Source: Procambarus clarkii (taxonomy: Eukaryota; Arthropoda; Malacostraca; Decapoda; Cambaridae). From it: a stretch of DNA of 64,000 nucleotides. Location of the stretch: assembly GCF_040958095.1 (NCBI RefSeq), contig NC_091233.1, forward strand, positions 21,583,297 to 21,647,296, written 5' to 3'. Positions 21,813 to 32,629 of this stretch are shown here, one piece after another. Below the pieces are notes generated by a model. It did not search any database. It was not told where the DNA came from and saw only the letters and a program-made list of their open reading frames with translations. Position numbers and translations under genes: made by a program. Every line of letters starts with the position of its first letter. Position 1 is the stretch's first letter.

Positions 21813-22101
21813 TCCCACCAAGGAAAAAAATGAGATAAAGACTTGGTTGCATTCAAAATAAAAAAAGACTATCATCTTCAGTGGAGAAAGTGAGGGTAAG
21901 TCAGGAGAGGTGAAAGTGACTGGGGGAGAAGAACGTCTTCGTGAACATCATAAATACTCATATAAATGACGAACAGACAATATAAGTAGGATTAGTGATC
22001 AGATGTGAGAGTGTAGGAATGAGGAAGTATATTTGAAATGTAAACTTTTATAATTCAGGCTTTGGGTGAAAGTTAGTGATTTTGCTCAAATATACGCACA
22101 T

Positions 22102-22103
<2 letters not shown>

Positions 22104-22158
<55 letters not shown>
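22104..22158. repeat. (AC)n microsatellite
   Basis: Pure AC tract just upstream of the LINE C-terminal fragment. Confidence 0.99.
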
Positions 22159-22160
<2 letters not shown>

Positions 22161-22256
22161 GTCAGAGTAGTTAGTAAATGGAATGCACTAGGCAGTGATG
22201 TGGTGGAAGCTGACTCCATACACAGTTTCAAATGTAGATATGATAGAGCCCAATAG
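22161..22256 (+). pseudogene. LINE ORF2 C-terminus
   Basis: Reads VRVVSKWNALGSDVVEADS, then IHSFKCRYDRAQ and a TAG. This is the conserved end of CR1/Jockey-type ORF2 proteins (R-V-V-x-x-W-N-x-L-x-x-x-V-V-x-A-x-S-x-x-x-F-K). The stop is in the expected place, and the 3' untranslated part (22257-22350) follows, ending in ggtgagtac and (AC)n. Confidence 0.85.
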
Positions 22257-22499
<243 letters not shown>

Positions 22500-22724
22500 T
22501 TCCTCTGGAGAACCAAACACCATAAGCTGCTTCATTTTATCCACACCTTACTTGGTCATGTAGGCAATCCGTCCTCAGAGTAAGTCCATTCCATCCAGCG
22601 GTCGACCCCAAAGACCCTATCATCAATTTTAACATTCTCTTCATTCAAAATAAGAAGTTTCTCAAATATAAATTAATATTGTTATATAATAATTAATAAT
22701 TATCATGAGGATGACGCGGATGAA

Positions 22725-22845
22725 CCACGTCATCTACTCACAAGACCTCCACAAAGTGGATGAAACGCATCATCCAATCAGAAGACCTCCACAAAGTGGA
22801 TGAAACCGCATCATCCAATCAGAAGACCTCCACAAAACCCTGCTA
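22725..22845. repeat. 40-bp repeat, three copies
   Basis: aagacctccacaaagtggat and gaaaNcgcatcatccaatc recur at 22742, 22782 and 22823. Confidence 0.9.
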
Positions 22846-22949
22846 CCCATTACTCAATTATCTCATCTCAGACTGTTAAGGTATTAAGTTTTCCTTGAAG
22901 GATGCTTGGTAATAAGGTGGAAAGGTCAACCGTTTGAAGGATGGTTGAC

Positions 22950-23150
22950 TGGTTAAAGTCAAGCCTGGCCTCGGGCCGGGCTTGGGTAGTAGAAGAACTC
23001 CCAGAACCCCATCAACCAGGTATATGTGGGCCTGCGGGCCGCTCCAAGCAACAGCCTGGTGGACCAAACTCTCACAAGTCAAGCCTGGCCTCGGGCCGGG
23101 CTTGGGCAGTAGAAGAACTCCCAGAACCCCATCAACCAGGTATCAACCAG
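22950..23150. repeat. Dispersed repeat R4, tandem pair
   Basis: caagcctggcctcgggccgg, gcttgggNagtagaagaact and cccagaaccccatcaaccag occur twice, 119 bp apart. The first is followed by tatgtgggcctgcgggccgc and tccaagcaacagcctggtgg. A third copy is at 55140-55290. Confidence 0.88.
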
Positions 23151-23154
23151 ATGG

Positions 23155-23275
23155 GAGGGGGGGTGGAGGTCAATGACGGTGGGAAAGAGTGGGGTGGGGA
23201 TTGTGGGAGGGGTTGTGGGGGGGGTGATGAATGTTGGGGTGGGGGGGGTGATGAATGTTGGGGTGGGGGTGTGTA
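23155..23275. repeat. G-rich low-complexity stretch
   Basis: Runs of 4-8 G with gatgaatgttggggtggggg repeated. Confidence 0.9.
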
Positions 23276-23334
23276 CAAGGTAAAATCAACTACCCCAATA
23301 CGACCAGGATTCGTTAAGTCACTAATATCTCCAC

Positions 23335-23465
23335 TTTCAGAAACCTGTACATCTTTCTTCAATCATGGCGGCCAGTGTGTATTTACTGAACAACATTTCG
23401 AACTTGACAACTCCACAACCCGAGGTTATAATAGTTATAAAACAACCAAGCCAGACTCTAGCAAT
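23335..23465. mobile_element. Element B, partial
   Basis: gaaacctgtacatctttctt, caatcatggcgg and attatagttataaac-like blocks; one arm only. Confidence 0.6.
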
Positions 23466-23475
23466 TAAACTACTC

Positions 23476-23735
23476 TGAAGTTATCTTGAGGTTATCTTGA
23501 GATGATTTCGGGGCTTTTTAGTGTCCCCGCGGCCCGGTCCTCGACCAGGCCTCCACCCCCAGGAAGCAGCCCGTGACAGCTGACTAACACCCAGGTACCT
23601 ATTTTACTGCTAGGTAACAGGGGCATAGGGTGAAAGAAACTCTGGCCATTGTTTCTGGCCGGCGCCAGGAATCGAACCCGGGACCACAGGATCACAAGTC
23701 CAGCGTGCTGTCCGCTCGGCCGACCGGCTCCCAAA
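23476..23735 (-). mobile_element. SINE family 1, full length
   Basis: Minus strand: gggagccggtcggccgagcg, gcacgctggacttgtgatcc, ggttcgattcctggcgccgg, the tagcagtaaaataggtacct block, and the gaccgggccgcggggacac...aagataacctcaagataac 3' end. It closely resembles the copy at 57059. Confidence 0.93.
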
Positions 23736-23819
23736 TATGAATGACAAATAAATTAGCCAAACTTGTCAGTGTATCACCCTGACTGGTTATACTATAGAAT
23801 CCAAATACCGTAGTTGTGT

Positions 23820-23995
23820 CGTTACGCAAATTCAAATTCAAATTGATTCAAATTCAAATTTGAATTCAACTACGGTGTTGAGTGCTGGTGACTCAACAAG
23901 TCACCAGGATGCAACCCACAATAGTTGTCTCACTCCCGGGTACATATTTACTACTAGGTGAACAGGTGCATTAGGTGAAAGGACAGCCCGTTCTC
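23820..23995 (-). mobile_element. SINE family 2 next to a (TTTGAA)-type tail
   Basis: Inverted AAATTC repeats at 23829-23868 precede ccaggatgcaacccacaata, cccgggtacatatttactac and taggtgaacaggtgcattag. Confidence 0.7.
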
Positions 23996-23999
23996 ATAA

Positions 24000-24409
24000 A
24001 CAAAGACCCCCAAAGTCCATTCCATCCACCCGCCAAACCCCCAGCTGTTTATGAATGACAAACGGTTTACACACGACTCACAACTGATGACGTTCGAACA
24101 CTTCCGGAACAAGTGCTTCACTGACGACTTGTGTTCGAACCACAACGCTGTAAATGCTTCACCCACGTAATACAAATAATTGCCAACAGAACCTAAACAC
24201 CTAACCTAACCCATGCCTATATATGCACAATATGCTAATATATTATTAATATTCATATATATATCTGAGAAAATTCCTGGTTTGAATGAACAGCATGTTA
24301 AAATTGATGAATGCGTCTGTGGGGTCGACCGCTGGATGGAATGGACTTTGTCTCAGGACGAATTGGAAAGGAAAAGTGCCCAAAGATATATAACTGTTTT
24401 ACTTCCTCA
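24000..24409. other. Spacer with short dispersed repeat
   Basis: ccattccatccaNcNgtcga-like words at 24015 and 24315 also occur at 22588. No gene seen. Confidence 0.45.
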
Positions 24410-24585
24410 AACAGTATGACCACTAAGAGACCGCAACCGAGAAACCCGAGTTCAATCCCCGGTTCAGCAACGTTTCCTTTGACCTGATGCATCTGTTCAC
24501 CTAGCAGTAAAATAGGTACCAGGGAGTTAGGAAACTGTTGTGGGGTGGCATTAGGCCTATGTACAGGTGTCCTGTTAATTATCAA
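24410..24585 (+). mobile_element. SINE family 2
   Basis: aagagaccgcaaccgagaaa, gagttcaatccccggttcag (B box), gatgcatctgttcacctagc, agtaaaataggtaccaggga and gttaggaaactgttgtgg. Confidence 0.82.
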
Positions 24586-24619
24586 ATTAAATAAATAGGA
24601 ACGACTTGCATGAAACAAG

Positions 24620-24623
<4 letters not shown>

Positions 24624-24677
<54 letters not shown>
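24624..24677. repeat. (AT)n microsatellite
   Basis: TA tract bounding the left end of the 259-bp array. Confidence 0.98.
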
Positions 24678-24678
<1 letters not shown>

Positions 24679-26144
24679 CTGAAAACTCACACCCCAGAAG
24701 TGACTCGAACCCATACTCCCAGAAGCAACGCAACTGGTATGTACAAGACGCCTTAATCCACTTGACCATCACGACCGGACATAATGAGGTGATAGCCGAG
24801 GCTATATGAACCACCCCACCGCCGGCACTCGGATAGTTATCTTGGGCATAGCATTTTACCAAATCACCTCATTCTTTGGGGCACACGTGAGGAACACAAA
24901 TGCGAACAAGCCTGAATGGTCCCCAGGACATATGCAACTGAAAACTCACACCCCAGAAGTGACTCGAACCCATACTCCCAGAAGCAACGCAACTGGTATG
25001 TACAAGACGCCTTAATCCACTTGACCATCACGACCGGACATAATGAGGTGATAGCCGAGGCTATATGAACCACCCCACCGCCGGCACTCGGATAGTTATC
25101 TTGGGCATAGCATTTTACCAAATCACCTCATTCTTTGGGGCACACGTGAGGAACACAAATGCGAACAAGCCTGAATGGTCCCCAGGACATATACAACTGA
25201 AAACTCACACCCCAGAAGTGACTCGAACCCATACTCCCAGAAGCAACGCAACTGGTATGTACAAGACGCCTTAATCCACTTGACCATCACGACCGGACAT
25301 AATGAGGTGATAGCCGAGGCTATATGAACCACCCCACCGCCGGCACTCGGATAGTTATCTTGGGCATAGCATTTTACCAAATCACCTCATTCTTTGGGGC
25401 ACACGTGAGGAACACAAATGCGAACAAGCCTGAATGGTCCCCAGGACATATGCAACTGAAAACTCACACCCCAGAAGTGACTCGAACCCATACTCCCAGA
25501 AGCAACGCAACTGGTATGTACAAGACGCCTTAATCCACTTGACCATCACGACCGGACATAATGAGGTGATAGCCGAGGCTATATGAACCACCCCACCGCC
25601 GGCACTCGGATAGTTATCTTGGGCATAGCATTTTACCAAATCACCTCATTCTTTGGGGCACACGTGAGGAACACAAATGCGAACAAGCCTGAATGGTCCC
25701 CAGGACATATGCAACTGAAAACTCACACCCCAGAAGTGACTCGAACCCATACTCCCAGAAGCAACGCAACTGGATTAAGGCGTCTTGTACATACCAGTTG
25801 CGTTGCTTCTGGGAGTATGGGTTCGAGTCACTTCTGGGGTGTGAGTTTTCAGTTGCATATGTCCTGGGGACCATTCAGGCTTGTTCGCATTTGTGTTCCT
25901 CACGTGTGCCCCAAAGAATGAGGTGATTTGGTAAAATGCTATGCCCAAGATAACTATCCGAGTGCCGGCGGTGGGGTGGTTCATATAGCCTCGGCTATCA
26001 CCTCATTATGTCCGGTCGTGATGGTCAAGTGGATTAAGGCGTCTTGTACATACCAGTTGCGTTGCTTCTGGGAGTATGGGTTCGAGTCACTTCTGGGGTG
26101 TGAGTTTTCAGTTGCATATGTCCTGGGGACCATTCAGGCTTGTT

Positions 26145-26148
<4 letters not shown>
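24678..26148. mobile_element. Tandem 259-bp tRNA-derived SINE array with internal inversion
   Basis: Unit boundaries (actgaaaactcacacc) fall at 24678, 24937, 25196, 25455 and 25714, exactly 259 bp apart, with almost no divergence. On the minus strand each unit holds a tRNA-like domain (A box gatggtcaagtggattaagg, B box gggttcgagtcac). The fifth unit breaks at about 25773, and the sequence then runs as the reverse complement to 26148. The inverted arms (gcaacgcaactgg / ccagttgcgttgc) are separated by 19 nt. Open frames of 69-112 codons here are frame shadows. (TA)n tracts bound the array on both sides. Confidence 0.95.

Positions 26149-26192
<44 letters not shown>
26149..26192. repeat. (TA)n microsatellite
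   Basis: TA tract directly following gcttgttcgca of the inverted SINE unit. Confidence 0.98.
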
Positions 26193-26197
<5 letters not shown>

Positions 26198-26450
26198 CCC
26201 CAACTGACTCACGTGAGTTAAGATATTCACAATAAATTATCAGGATAAAAAACTAACAATTCCCTAATAAACTAGAAGAGGAACAACGCCTTAAAATATA
26301 TCTCTTTAAATGGTCAGATAACAGAATATTATAATGGCCACCTGAATATGAGGAAGGTCGGGCCCGGCACCACACTTCCAGGCTGGCTGGCTGGTAGCCT
26401 ACCACCACCACTCACCACCACAACCACCACCACTCACCACCACAACCACC

Positions 26451-26631
26451 CCCCTCGTTCTCTTAAGATTTTCCAACGTTAAGAAAATGGTCACTTTAAA
26501 GTGGCCTTATCCTAACCTACCAGAGGATCCAAAACAGAAAACGGGACAGTACGTCACTTTCGCCAGCCGCTTACATTTTGCTAGTACGACAATTGTTGGC
26601 CGTATGTAACGCCTACGAGCGGAAAGAGACG
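26451..26631 (+). repeat. Interspersed repeat R1, copy 2
   Basis: tcctaacctaccagaggatc, caaaacagaaaacgggacag, tacgtcactttc and gctagtacgacaattgttgg line up with 6345-6550 and 61195-61390. The 15-bp array starts at its right edge. Confidence 0.65.
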
Positions 26632-27385
26632 TTGTTTGTAAGAGGACAGGCTGTAGGAGAACAGGCTGTAGGAGAACAGGCTGTAAGAGAACAGCCTATA
26701 AGAGGACACGCTGAAGGAGGACAGGTTGTAGGAGGACAGGCTGTAGGAGGACAGGTTGTAGGAGGACAGGCTGTAGGAGGACAGGCTGTAGGAGGACAGG
26801 CTGTAGGAGGACAGGCTGTAAGAGAACAGGCTGTAGGAGGACAGGCTGTAGGAGGACAGGCTGTAGAAGAACAGGCTGTAAGAGAACAGGCTGTAGGAGG
26901 ACAGGCTGTAGGAGGACAGGCTGTAAGAGAACAGGCTGTAGGAGGACAGGCTGTAGGAGGACAGGCTGTAGGAGGACGGGCTGTAGGAGGACAGGCTGTA
27001 GGAGGACAGGCTGTAGGAGGACAGGCTGTAAGAGAACAGGCTGCAGGAGGACAGGCTGTAGGAGGACAGGCTGTAAGAGGACAGGCTGTAGGAGGACAGG
27101 CTGTAGGAGGACAGGCTGTAGGAGGACAGGTTGAAGGAGAACAGGTTGTAGGAGGACAGGCTGTAGGAGGACAGGTTGTAGGAGGACAGGCTGTAAGAGA
27201 ACAGGCTGTAGAAGGACAGGCTGTAGGAGGACAGGCTGTAGGAGGACAGGCTGTAAGAGAACAGGCTGTAGAAGGACAGGCTGTAAGAGAACAGGCTGTA
27301 AGAGAACAGGCTGTAGGAGGACAGGCTGTAAGAGAACAGGCTGTGAGAGGACAGGCTGTAGGAGGACAGGCTGGTACACCACCAA
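26632..27385. repeat. 15-bp minisatellite
   Basis: About 50 copies of gtaggaggacaggct with variants (aag for agg, gag for aag). Divisible by 3, so it encodes VGGQA/VREQA on plus and LSSYS or PVLLQ on minus, with long open frames (up to about 305 codons on minus) that I do not regard as genes. Confidence 0.97.
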
Positions 27386-27424
27386 CAGCTCAAGACGACC
27401 AATAGAACACCTTGAAGCATCTTG

Positions 27425-27450
27425 TTCTTCCCCCCCCCCCCCCCCCCGTA
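27425..27450. repeat. Poly-C run
   Basis: A run of about 20 C near 27431-27448. Confidence 0.95.
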
Positions 27451-27539
27451 TGTCCATTGGGCAGTAGCCGTGGAAATTCCTGTTCTATCAAGATTCATTA
27501 ATTTTTTATGGATATCAACAGCACCAGTATATCCACTTG

Positions 27540-27865
27540 TGGTTCCTGTTATCTTCCCCCTGGTTATTTACTTGTGGTTCCTGTTATCTGGCTCTGGTTA
27601 TTTCCTTGTGTCTCTTGTTATCTTCCCCTTGTTATCCCCTGGCTCCTGTTATCTGGCTCTGGTTATCCCCCTTGTCTCCTGTTATCTGGCTGTGGTTATC
27701 CCCTTGTCTCATGTTATCTGGCTGTGGTTATCCCCTTGTCTCCTGTTATCTGGCTCTAATTATCCCCCTTGTCTCCTGTTATCTGGCTGTGGTTATCCCC
27801 TTGTCTCCTGTTATCTGACTGTGGTTATCCATGTGTCTCCTGTTATCTGTCTCTGGTTATCCACT
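27540..27865. repeat. 32-bp minisatellite
   Basis: About 10 copies around tctcctgttatctggctgtg and gttatccccttg, more degenerate to the left. Confidence 0.95.
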
Positions 27866-28000
27866 TGTGCACCGGACCAGTGGCCTAGTAAGCAGCTGTC
27901 TGGAATTCCCGGTTCGAATCCCGGGCGGGACAATATGGACAGGCACGACGTGCCCTATAACCTAATGCCTCTGTTCACCTAGCAGTAAATAGCTACCCCA
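27866..28000 (+). mobile_element. SINE family 2
   Basis: accagtggcctagtaagcag (A-box region), ggttcgaatcccgggcggg (B box), taatgcctctgttcacctag, cagtaaatagctacc. Confidence 0.82.
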
Positions 28001-28002
28001 CC

Positions 28003-28340
28003 CGCCAAACACACGACGTAATTACGACGTTTGAACACGTTTTAACGCCTAATAAGTTGTAACAACGTCCAAAAAACATCATAACAACGTTATAGAAACG
28101 TTCTAATAACTTTATAAAAAGCGTTATAGCCACGTTTGAATAACGTCATAAAAACTTTATAACAACGTCCTAATAACGGCATAAAAACGTCATAACAACG
28201 TCCTAATAACGGCATAAAAACGTTATAACAACGTCCTAATAACGGCATAAAAACGTTATAACAACGTCCTATTAACGACATAAAAACGTTATAACAACGT
28301 CCTAATAACGGCATAAAAACGTTATTACAACATTTAATAA
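28003..28340. repeat. AACGTT-rich array, cluster 2 (33-bp unit)
   Basis: Starts with cccgccaaacacacgacgta, is degenerate at first, then regular 33-bp units with cataaaaacgttataacaac and gtcctaataacgg from about 28150. The cluster at 48000-48115, read inverted, begins with the same cccgccaaacacac phrase. Confidence 0.9.
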
Positions 28341-28487
28341 CTTTCTTGCAAGTTGTAACAAGCGGATAATAGGGACAGTTACGTGTTGTGTTTGCAGGGT
28401 GCAGGAGTTAGGCAGGTTTTTGTGAGGTTGTACAAAAAATGTGCATTTTTTGTATTTTGTTGCAAAAAATGTTGTATTTTTGTTCTG

Positions 28488-28565
28488 AGTGACAAGTGGT
28501 GTTCTGAGTGACAAGTGGTGTTCTGAGTGACAAGTGGTGTTCTGAGTGACAAGTGGTGTTCTGAG
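28488..28565. repeat. 19-bp tandem repeat
   Basis: Four copies of ttctgagtgacaagtggtg. Confidence 0.96.
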
Positions 28566-28654
28566 TGCTTGGAGGGTGATGTTGCATGTCCTGTTGTTGA
28601 CCAGAAACTGAGAAGTAAATTCTGTACGTAAGGGTTAAAGACAGATTAGAATGG

Positions 28655-28845
<191 letters not shown>

Positions 28846-28849
28846 ACAA

Positions 28850-29400
28850 ACGATGTGTGGGGGGAGGGGTGCAAGCGAGAGGGAAAGGGAAAGAGAAGGT
28901 AAACTGGCTCCCCTTTCGCTGAGAGCAGCCTCCTCCACTAAATGGGAGAGAGACCTGTTCTAGGCCGGAGTGGACAGTGAGATGTCTCTTCCCTCACCCA
29001 TCCCGTCCTCCCACCCACTACGTCGCAGTCTTTACGGAATCGACCAATCCACTAAAAAAAGCTACCTATTAAGAGAGAAAATCCACCAAGATAGCGAGGT
29101 GGGCGCGAACCTAGGTTAGGTGGGTTGCTTGGGTTCATACGATTCTGGTTAGGCAAAACAGCTGTATTTTTGACCGAGTGGCAAATTTATAGAACAGTTT
29201 GGGCACTTCAGCGCCAAGATTTTTCCTTGACGTCATTAAATCCTTCAAGCCAGTCCTTGAAGGAGGTGTCAGAGGCATCCTTTTGTTCAGAACAGGAATC
29301 TTCACTACAAGTTTACTAACGACCGCAGTTAAAGCACAGCTGTAAGTCTGTAAGTCACTGGGAAGTGGACTCTGAGAGATAACTGGCATCAGGATAGCCA
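28850..29400. other. Unassigned sequence
   Basis: A minus-strand frame at 29389-29135 contains KIPVLNKRMPLTPPSRTGLK but has no recognised domain, no clear splice sites and no partner exon. I do not call it a gene. Confidence 0.4.
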
Positions 29401-29401
29401 G

Positions 29402-29575
29402 GATTCATGAAACATTTACACATCCACATACGAAACCTATACATCTTTCCTCAGTCAAGGCGGCATTGTTTACATTTATTAAACAATTTACAAGCCTCGA
29501 GACTTCACAGCCTAAGGTTATTATTGTTATAAACAGCCTCGTAGTGCTTCGAAGTTCATGCACTTATACAAATTA
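29402..29575. mobile_element. Element B, partial
   Basis: catacgaaacctatacatct, ttcctcagtcaaggcggcat, attaaacaatttacaagcct, gtgcttcgaagttcat; right arm missing. Confidence 0.7.
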
Positions 29576-29892
29576 AACCAGACAAGGGAAAGGTGGGCCG
29601 GCTGCATACTATTTATCACCCTACATTGTCACCCAACACTTGACACTATCCCTCGAAAGAGGTGCTTGAACAACAAGGCTAACTAAATAAATAAATAAAT
29701 AAATAATTTTAACTAACTAAATAATTAAATTGGCTGAGCTAAATATTTACTATTAGCTAAATTGGCTAACTAAATAATTTGCTGAGCAACTAGTCCTTCA
29801 TAAAAGAAAACTTGGACTATCAGTAACATAAAAATTAGGATGAATAAACGCAATTAAAAAAATTCCACAATTAGCATTGCCATTTCTAATAG

Positions 29893-29897
<5 letters not shown>
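29576..29897. other. AT-rich spacer with simple repeats
   Basis: (AAAT)n near 29685 and taactaaataattaa-like words. No gene seen. Confidence 0.5.

Positions 29898-29954
<57 letters not shown>
29898..29954. repeat. (TA)n microsatellite
   Basis: Pure TA tract. Confidence 0.99.
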
Positions 29955-29956
<2 letters not shown>

Positions 29957-29957
<1 letters not shown>

Positions 29958-30265
29958 AAGATGATGCATTAAACTCTTTTGTGTAGTTATCTGTTGATGA
30001 TAACAGCTTCACGAGGAAAATCCAAGAAGACATGATGCAAAACGGTCTGACAGATGGTTGCTGGACTTCAATCCAGATAAGTGCAAGGTCCTGAGGATGG
30101 AAGGAGAAATGAGGCTAAAGGAACAACGAGACAAGTTCCTACCTTGCATACATTATGCAAGGTAGGACCTTACAAAGATAAGTAAGGAAAAGTGATCTTT
30201 TAGTAGACATTCAACCGAATCTACATACGCAGGTTCACCTAAATAGTGTCGCATCAGTGATAGGA
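29957..30265 (+). pseudogene. LINE reverse transcriptase fragment
   Basis: A decayed frame from 30034 reads DAKRSDRWLLDFNPDKCKVLRM, the conserved W-x-L-x-F-N-x-x-K-C-K-V-L motif that follows the catalytic FADD box in CR1/Jockey-type reverse transcriptases. 'aagatgatgca' at 29957 could be a remnant of the FADD box, and stops and shifts lie between. It leads directly into the 43-bp array. Confidence 0.75.
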
Positions 30266-30268
30266 CCA

Positions 30269-31304
30269 GAGGACACGGGTGGAAGCTGGAGACACAGATG
30301 AGGCAGGACCAGAGGACACGGGTGGATGCTGGAGACGCAGATGAGGCAGGACCAGAGGACACGGGTGGATGCTGGAGACACAGATGAGGCAGGACCAGAG
30401 GACACGGGTGGAAGCTGGAGACACAGATGAGGCAGGACCAGAGGACACGGATGGAAGCTGGAGACACAGATGAGGCAGGACCAGAGGACACGGGTGGAAG
30501 CTGGAGACACAGATGAGGCAGGACCAGAGGACACGGGTGGAAGCTGGAGACACAGATGAGGCAGGACCAGAGGACACGGGTGGAAGCTGGAAACACAGAT
30601 GAGGCAGGACCAGAGGACACGGGTGGAAGCTGGAGACACAGATGAGGCAGGACCAGAGGACACGGGTGGAAGCTGGAGACACAGATGAGGCAGGACCAGA
30701 GGACACGGGTGGAAGCTGGAGACACAGATGAGGCAGGACCAGAGGACACGGGTGGAAGCTGGAGACACAGATGAGGCAGGACCAGAGGACACGGGTGGAA
30801 GCTGGAGACACAGATGAGGCAGGACCAGAGGACACGGGTGGAAGCTGGAGACACAGATGAGGCAGGACCAGAGGACACGGGTGGAAGCTGGAGACACAGA
30901 TGAGGCAGGACCAGAGGACACGGGTGGAAGCTGGAGACACAGATGAGGCAGGACCAGAGGACACGGGTGGAAGCTGGAGACACAGATGAGGCAGGGCCAG
31001 AGGACACGGGTGGAAGCTGGAGACACAGATGAGGCAGGACCAGAGGACACGGGTGGGTGCTGGAGACACAGATGAGGCAGGGCCAGAGGACACGGGTGGA
31101 AGCTGGAGACACAGATGAGGCAGGACCAGAGGACACGGGTGGAAGCTGGAGACACAGATGAGGCAGGACCAGAGGACACGGGTGGAAGCTGGAGACACAG
31201 ATGAGGCAGGACCAGAGGACACGGGTGGAAGCTGGAGACACAGATGAGGCAGGACCAGAGGACACGGGTGGATGCTGGAGACACAGATGAGGCAGGACCA
31301 GAGG

Positions 31305-31310
<6 letters not shown>
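30269..31310. repeat. 43-bp minisatellite derived from LINE coding sequence
   Basis: Twenty-four 43-bp steps separate the first (30269) and last (31301) gaggacacg. Unit contains gaggacacgggtggaagctg and gagacacagatgaggcagga. One frame reads RGHGWKLETQM, matching KLETQM in the LINE C-terminal fragment at 31690. Long open frames on the minus strand (364-397 codons) arise because the unit has no stops there; they start in the (GT)n tract and are not genes. Confidence 0.95.

Positions 31311-31347
<37 letters not shown>
31308..31347. repeat. (AC)n microsatellite
   Basis: AC tract abutting the last unit of the 43-bp array. Confidence 0.99.
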
Positions 31348-31348
<1 letters not shown>

Positions 31349-31639
31349 GCGGGTCGTCAGGTAAAAACTGTTAACAAGTATAAAGAAGGAGCGTCAAGGT
31401 GATTTAGTTAACTGTTGTTGTTGGCGCACAGCAGCCAATCACCACCATCCCTTCACTCCTTGATCGTCTCATCACTCACACGCATGTTGATACACTCACA
31501 CACGCGTGTGGATGCACTCACATACGCGTGTGAGTGTATAAACTGGATTGGATACACGTGGTGCTTGGTAACACTGCCCAAAGCGTGTTAATTAGCACTC
31601 ACTAAAGCGTAAATAAACTAAAAGATACTTAGGGCAATT

Positions 31640-31810
31640 ACCAAGGTTAACAAGGACAGCCTCTGTAACTTGAGAGAAAGTAAGACAAGTTGAAGCTGGA
31701 AACACAAATGAACCGAAGGAATGCACTGAAAGAAAAAGTTATGGAAGCCTCCTCCATCCACAACTTTTGACACCAATTCGATATAAAGGATTTTAGAGTC
31801 AGAATAGTTA
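31640..31810 (+). pseudogene. LINE ORF2 C-terminal fragment
   Basis: From about 31693: KLETQMNRRNALKEKVMEAS, SIHNF, a stop, HQFDIKDF. This is the C-terminal region of a CR1/Jockey-type ORF2 (V-M/V-E-A-S-S-I-x-x-F). Shares KLETQM with the preceding 43-bp array. Confidence 0.75.
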
Positions 31811-32435
31811 AATAATATCACAAGTACGACTAGACTAGTGGGGCGGGAATATAAAGAAACTAGGCTTCACTCCCCCTAGACACTGAGAGGTAACCGATAT
31901 AGGCAAGTATAAAATGCATTGAACAACCAATTAATACATAGCAATTAAAAAACCTATGTTGCTCTATACAATAAACCCAGCTAATAATAATAATAAATCA
32001 ACGTACCAATTTTTGCGTCTCAAATGCAAGGTTTAGTGAAAATTATACAATCGTATATTGACAGATTTAGAAATTAAATAGCAGTAGCCTCGTTAAGTCA
32101 GTCTCTATAGGTTAGAACATACGATTTAATGCGTGCTATTAAGGGAATATTCTTAAGATTTTCATTTCATTAATTTATTATGCATAGCTACAAAGGCACA
32201 CATATATATAATGGACTCAGGAACCGAAGCCTAAAATTCATTTAGCCAAGCAAGTTGTGGTTTTGATAAGCTAGGTACTTAGTTGAATGCATATTAATTA
32301 AGTCTTATATAGCATTATGGAGTCAAGAACCGGACATAGTCAAGCTGTATGCTATGCATTTTGTATTTGTTAACTCAGCTATTTCTCAATTATGCTATGT
32401 ATGTGTTGTGTTCTTGAACGGCGACGAGTGACAAA
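31811..32435. other. Unassigned AT-rich sequence
   Basis: No coding frame or repeat family recognised. Confidence 0.5.
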
Positions 32436-32439
32436 GCGG

Positions 32440-32545
32440 GGAGGATCAGCACTCGATCTATCGAGAAGATAGATCTATCGTCGGCTAAGCCGATCTATCG
32501 ATCTAAGCCGATCTATCGTCGGCTAAGATCGAAGTGCACAGTTGA
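32440..32545. repeat. Short duplicated and inverted sequence
   Basis: gatctatcgtcggctaag occurs twice, with intervening ccgatctatcgatctaagcc, part of which is palindromic (gatctatcgatc-like). Likely folds on itself. Confidence 0.7.
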
Positions 32546-32629
32546 CACAAAAACTTGCCAGAGATACACGGTTCCACATAGCTAGTTCTCCGACTCTCAA
32601 AACCATAAATATTGTTAAGTTAAGCTGAA

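Noticed and set aside
24587..26221. Repeated 69-112 codon frames (MVKCYAQDNYPS..., MNHPTAGTRIV...)
   Set aside because: Frame shadows of the tandem 259-bp SINE, which carries a tRNA-like promoter on the minus strand.
26578..27498. VGGQA/LSSYS/PVLLQ repeat 'proteins' of 250-305 codons on both strands
   Set aside because: 15-bp tandem repeat with no stops; equally open on both strands, so no evidence for selection on one frame.
29135..29389. 84-codon minus-strand frame as an exon
   Set aside because: No recognisable domain, no convincing splice sites, no neighbouring exons.
30153..31348. Three overlapping minus-strand open frames of 364-397 codons
   Set aside because: They are the 43-bp array read in all three frames, starting in a (GT)n tract; no splice sites or non-repeat coding sequence.
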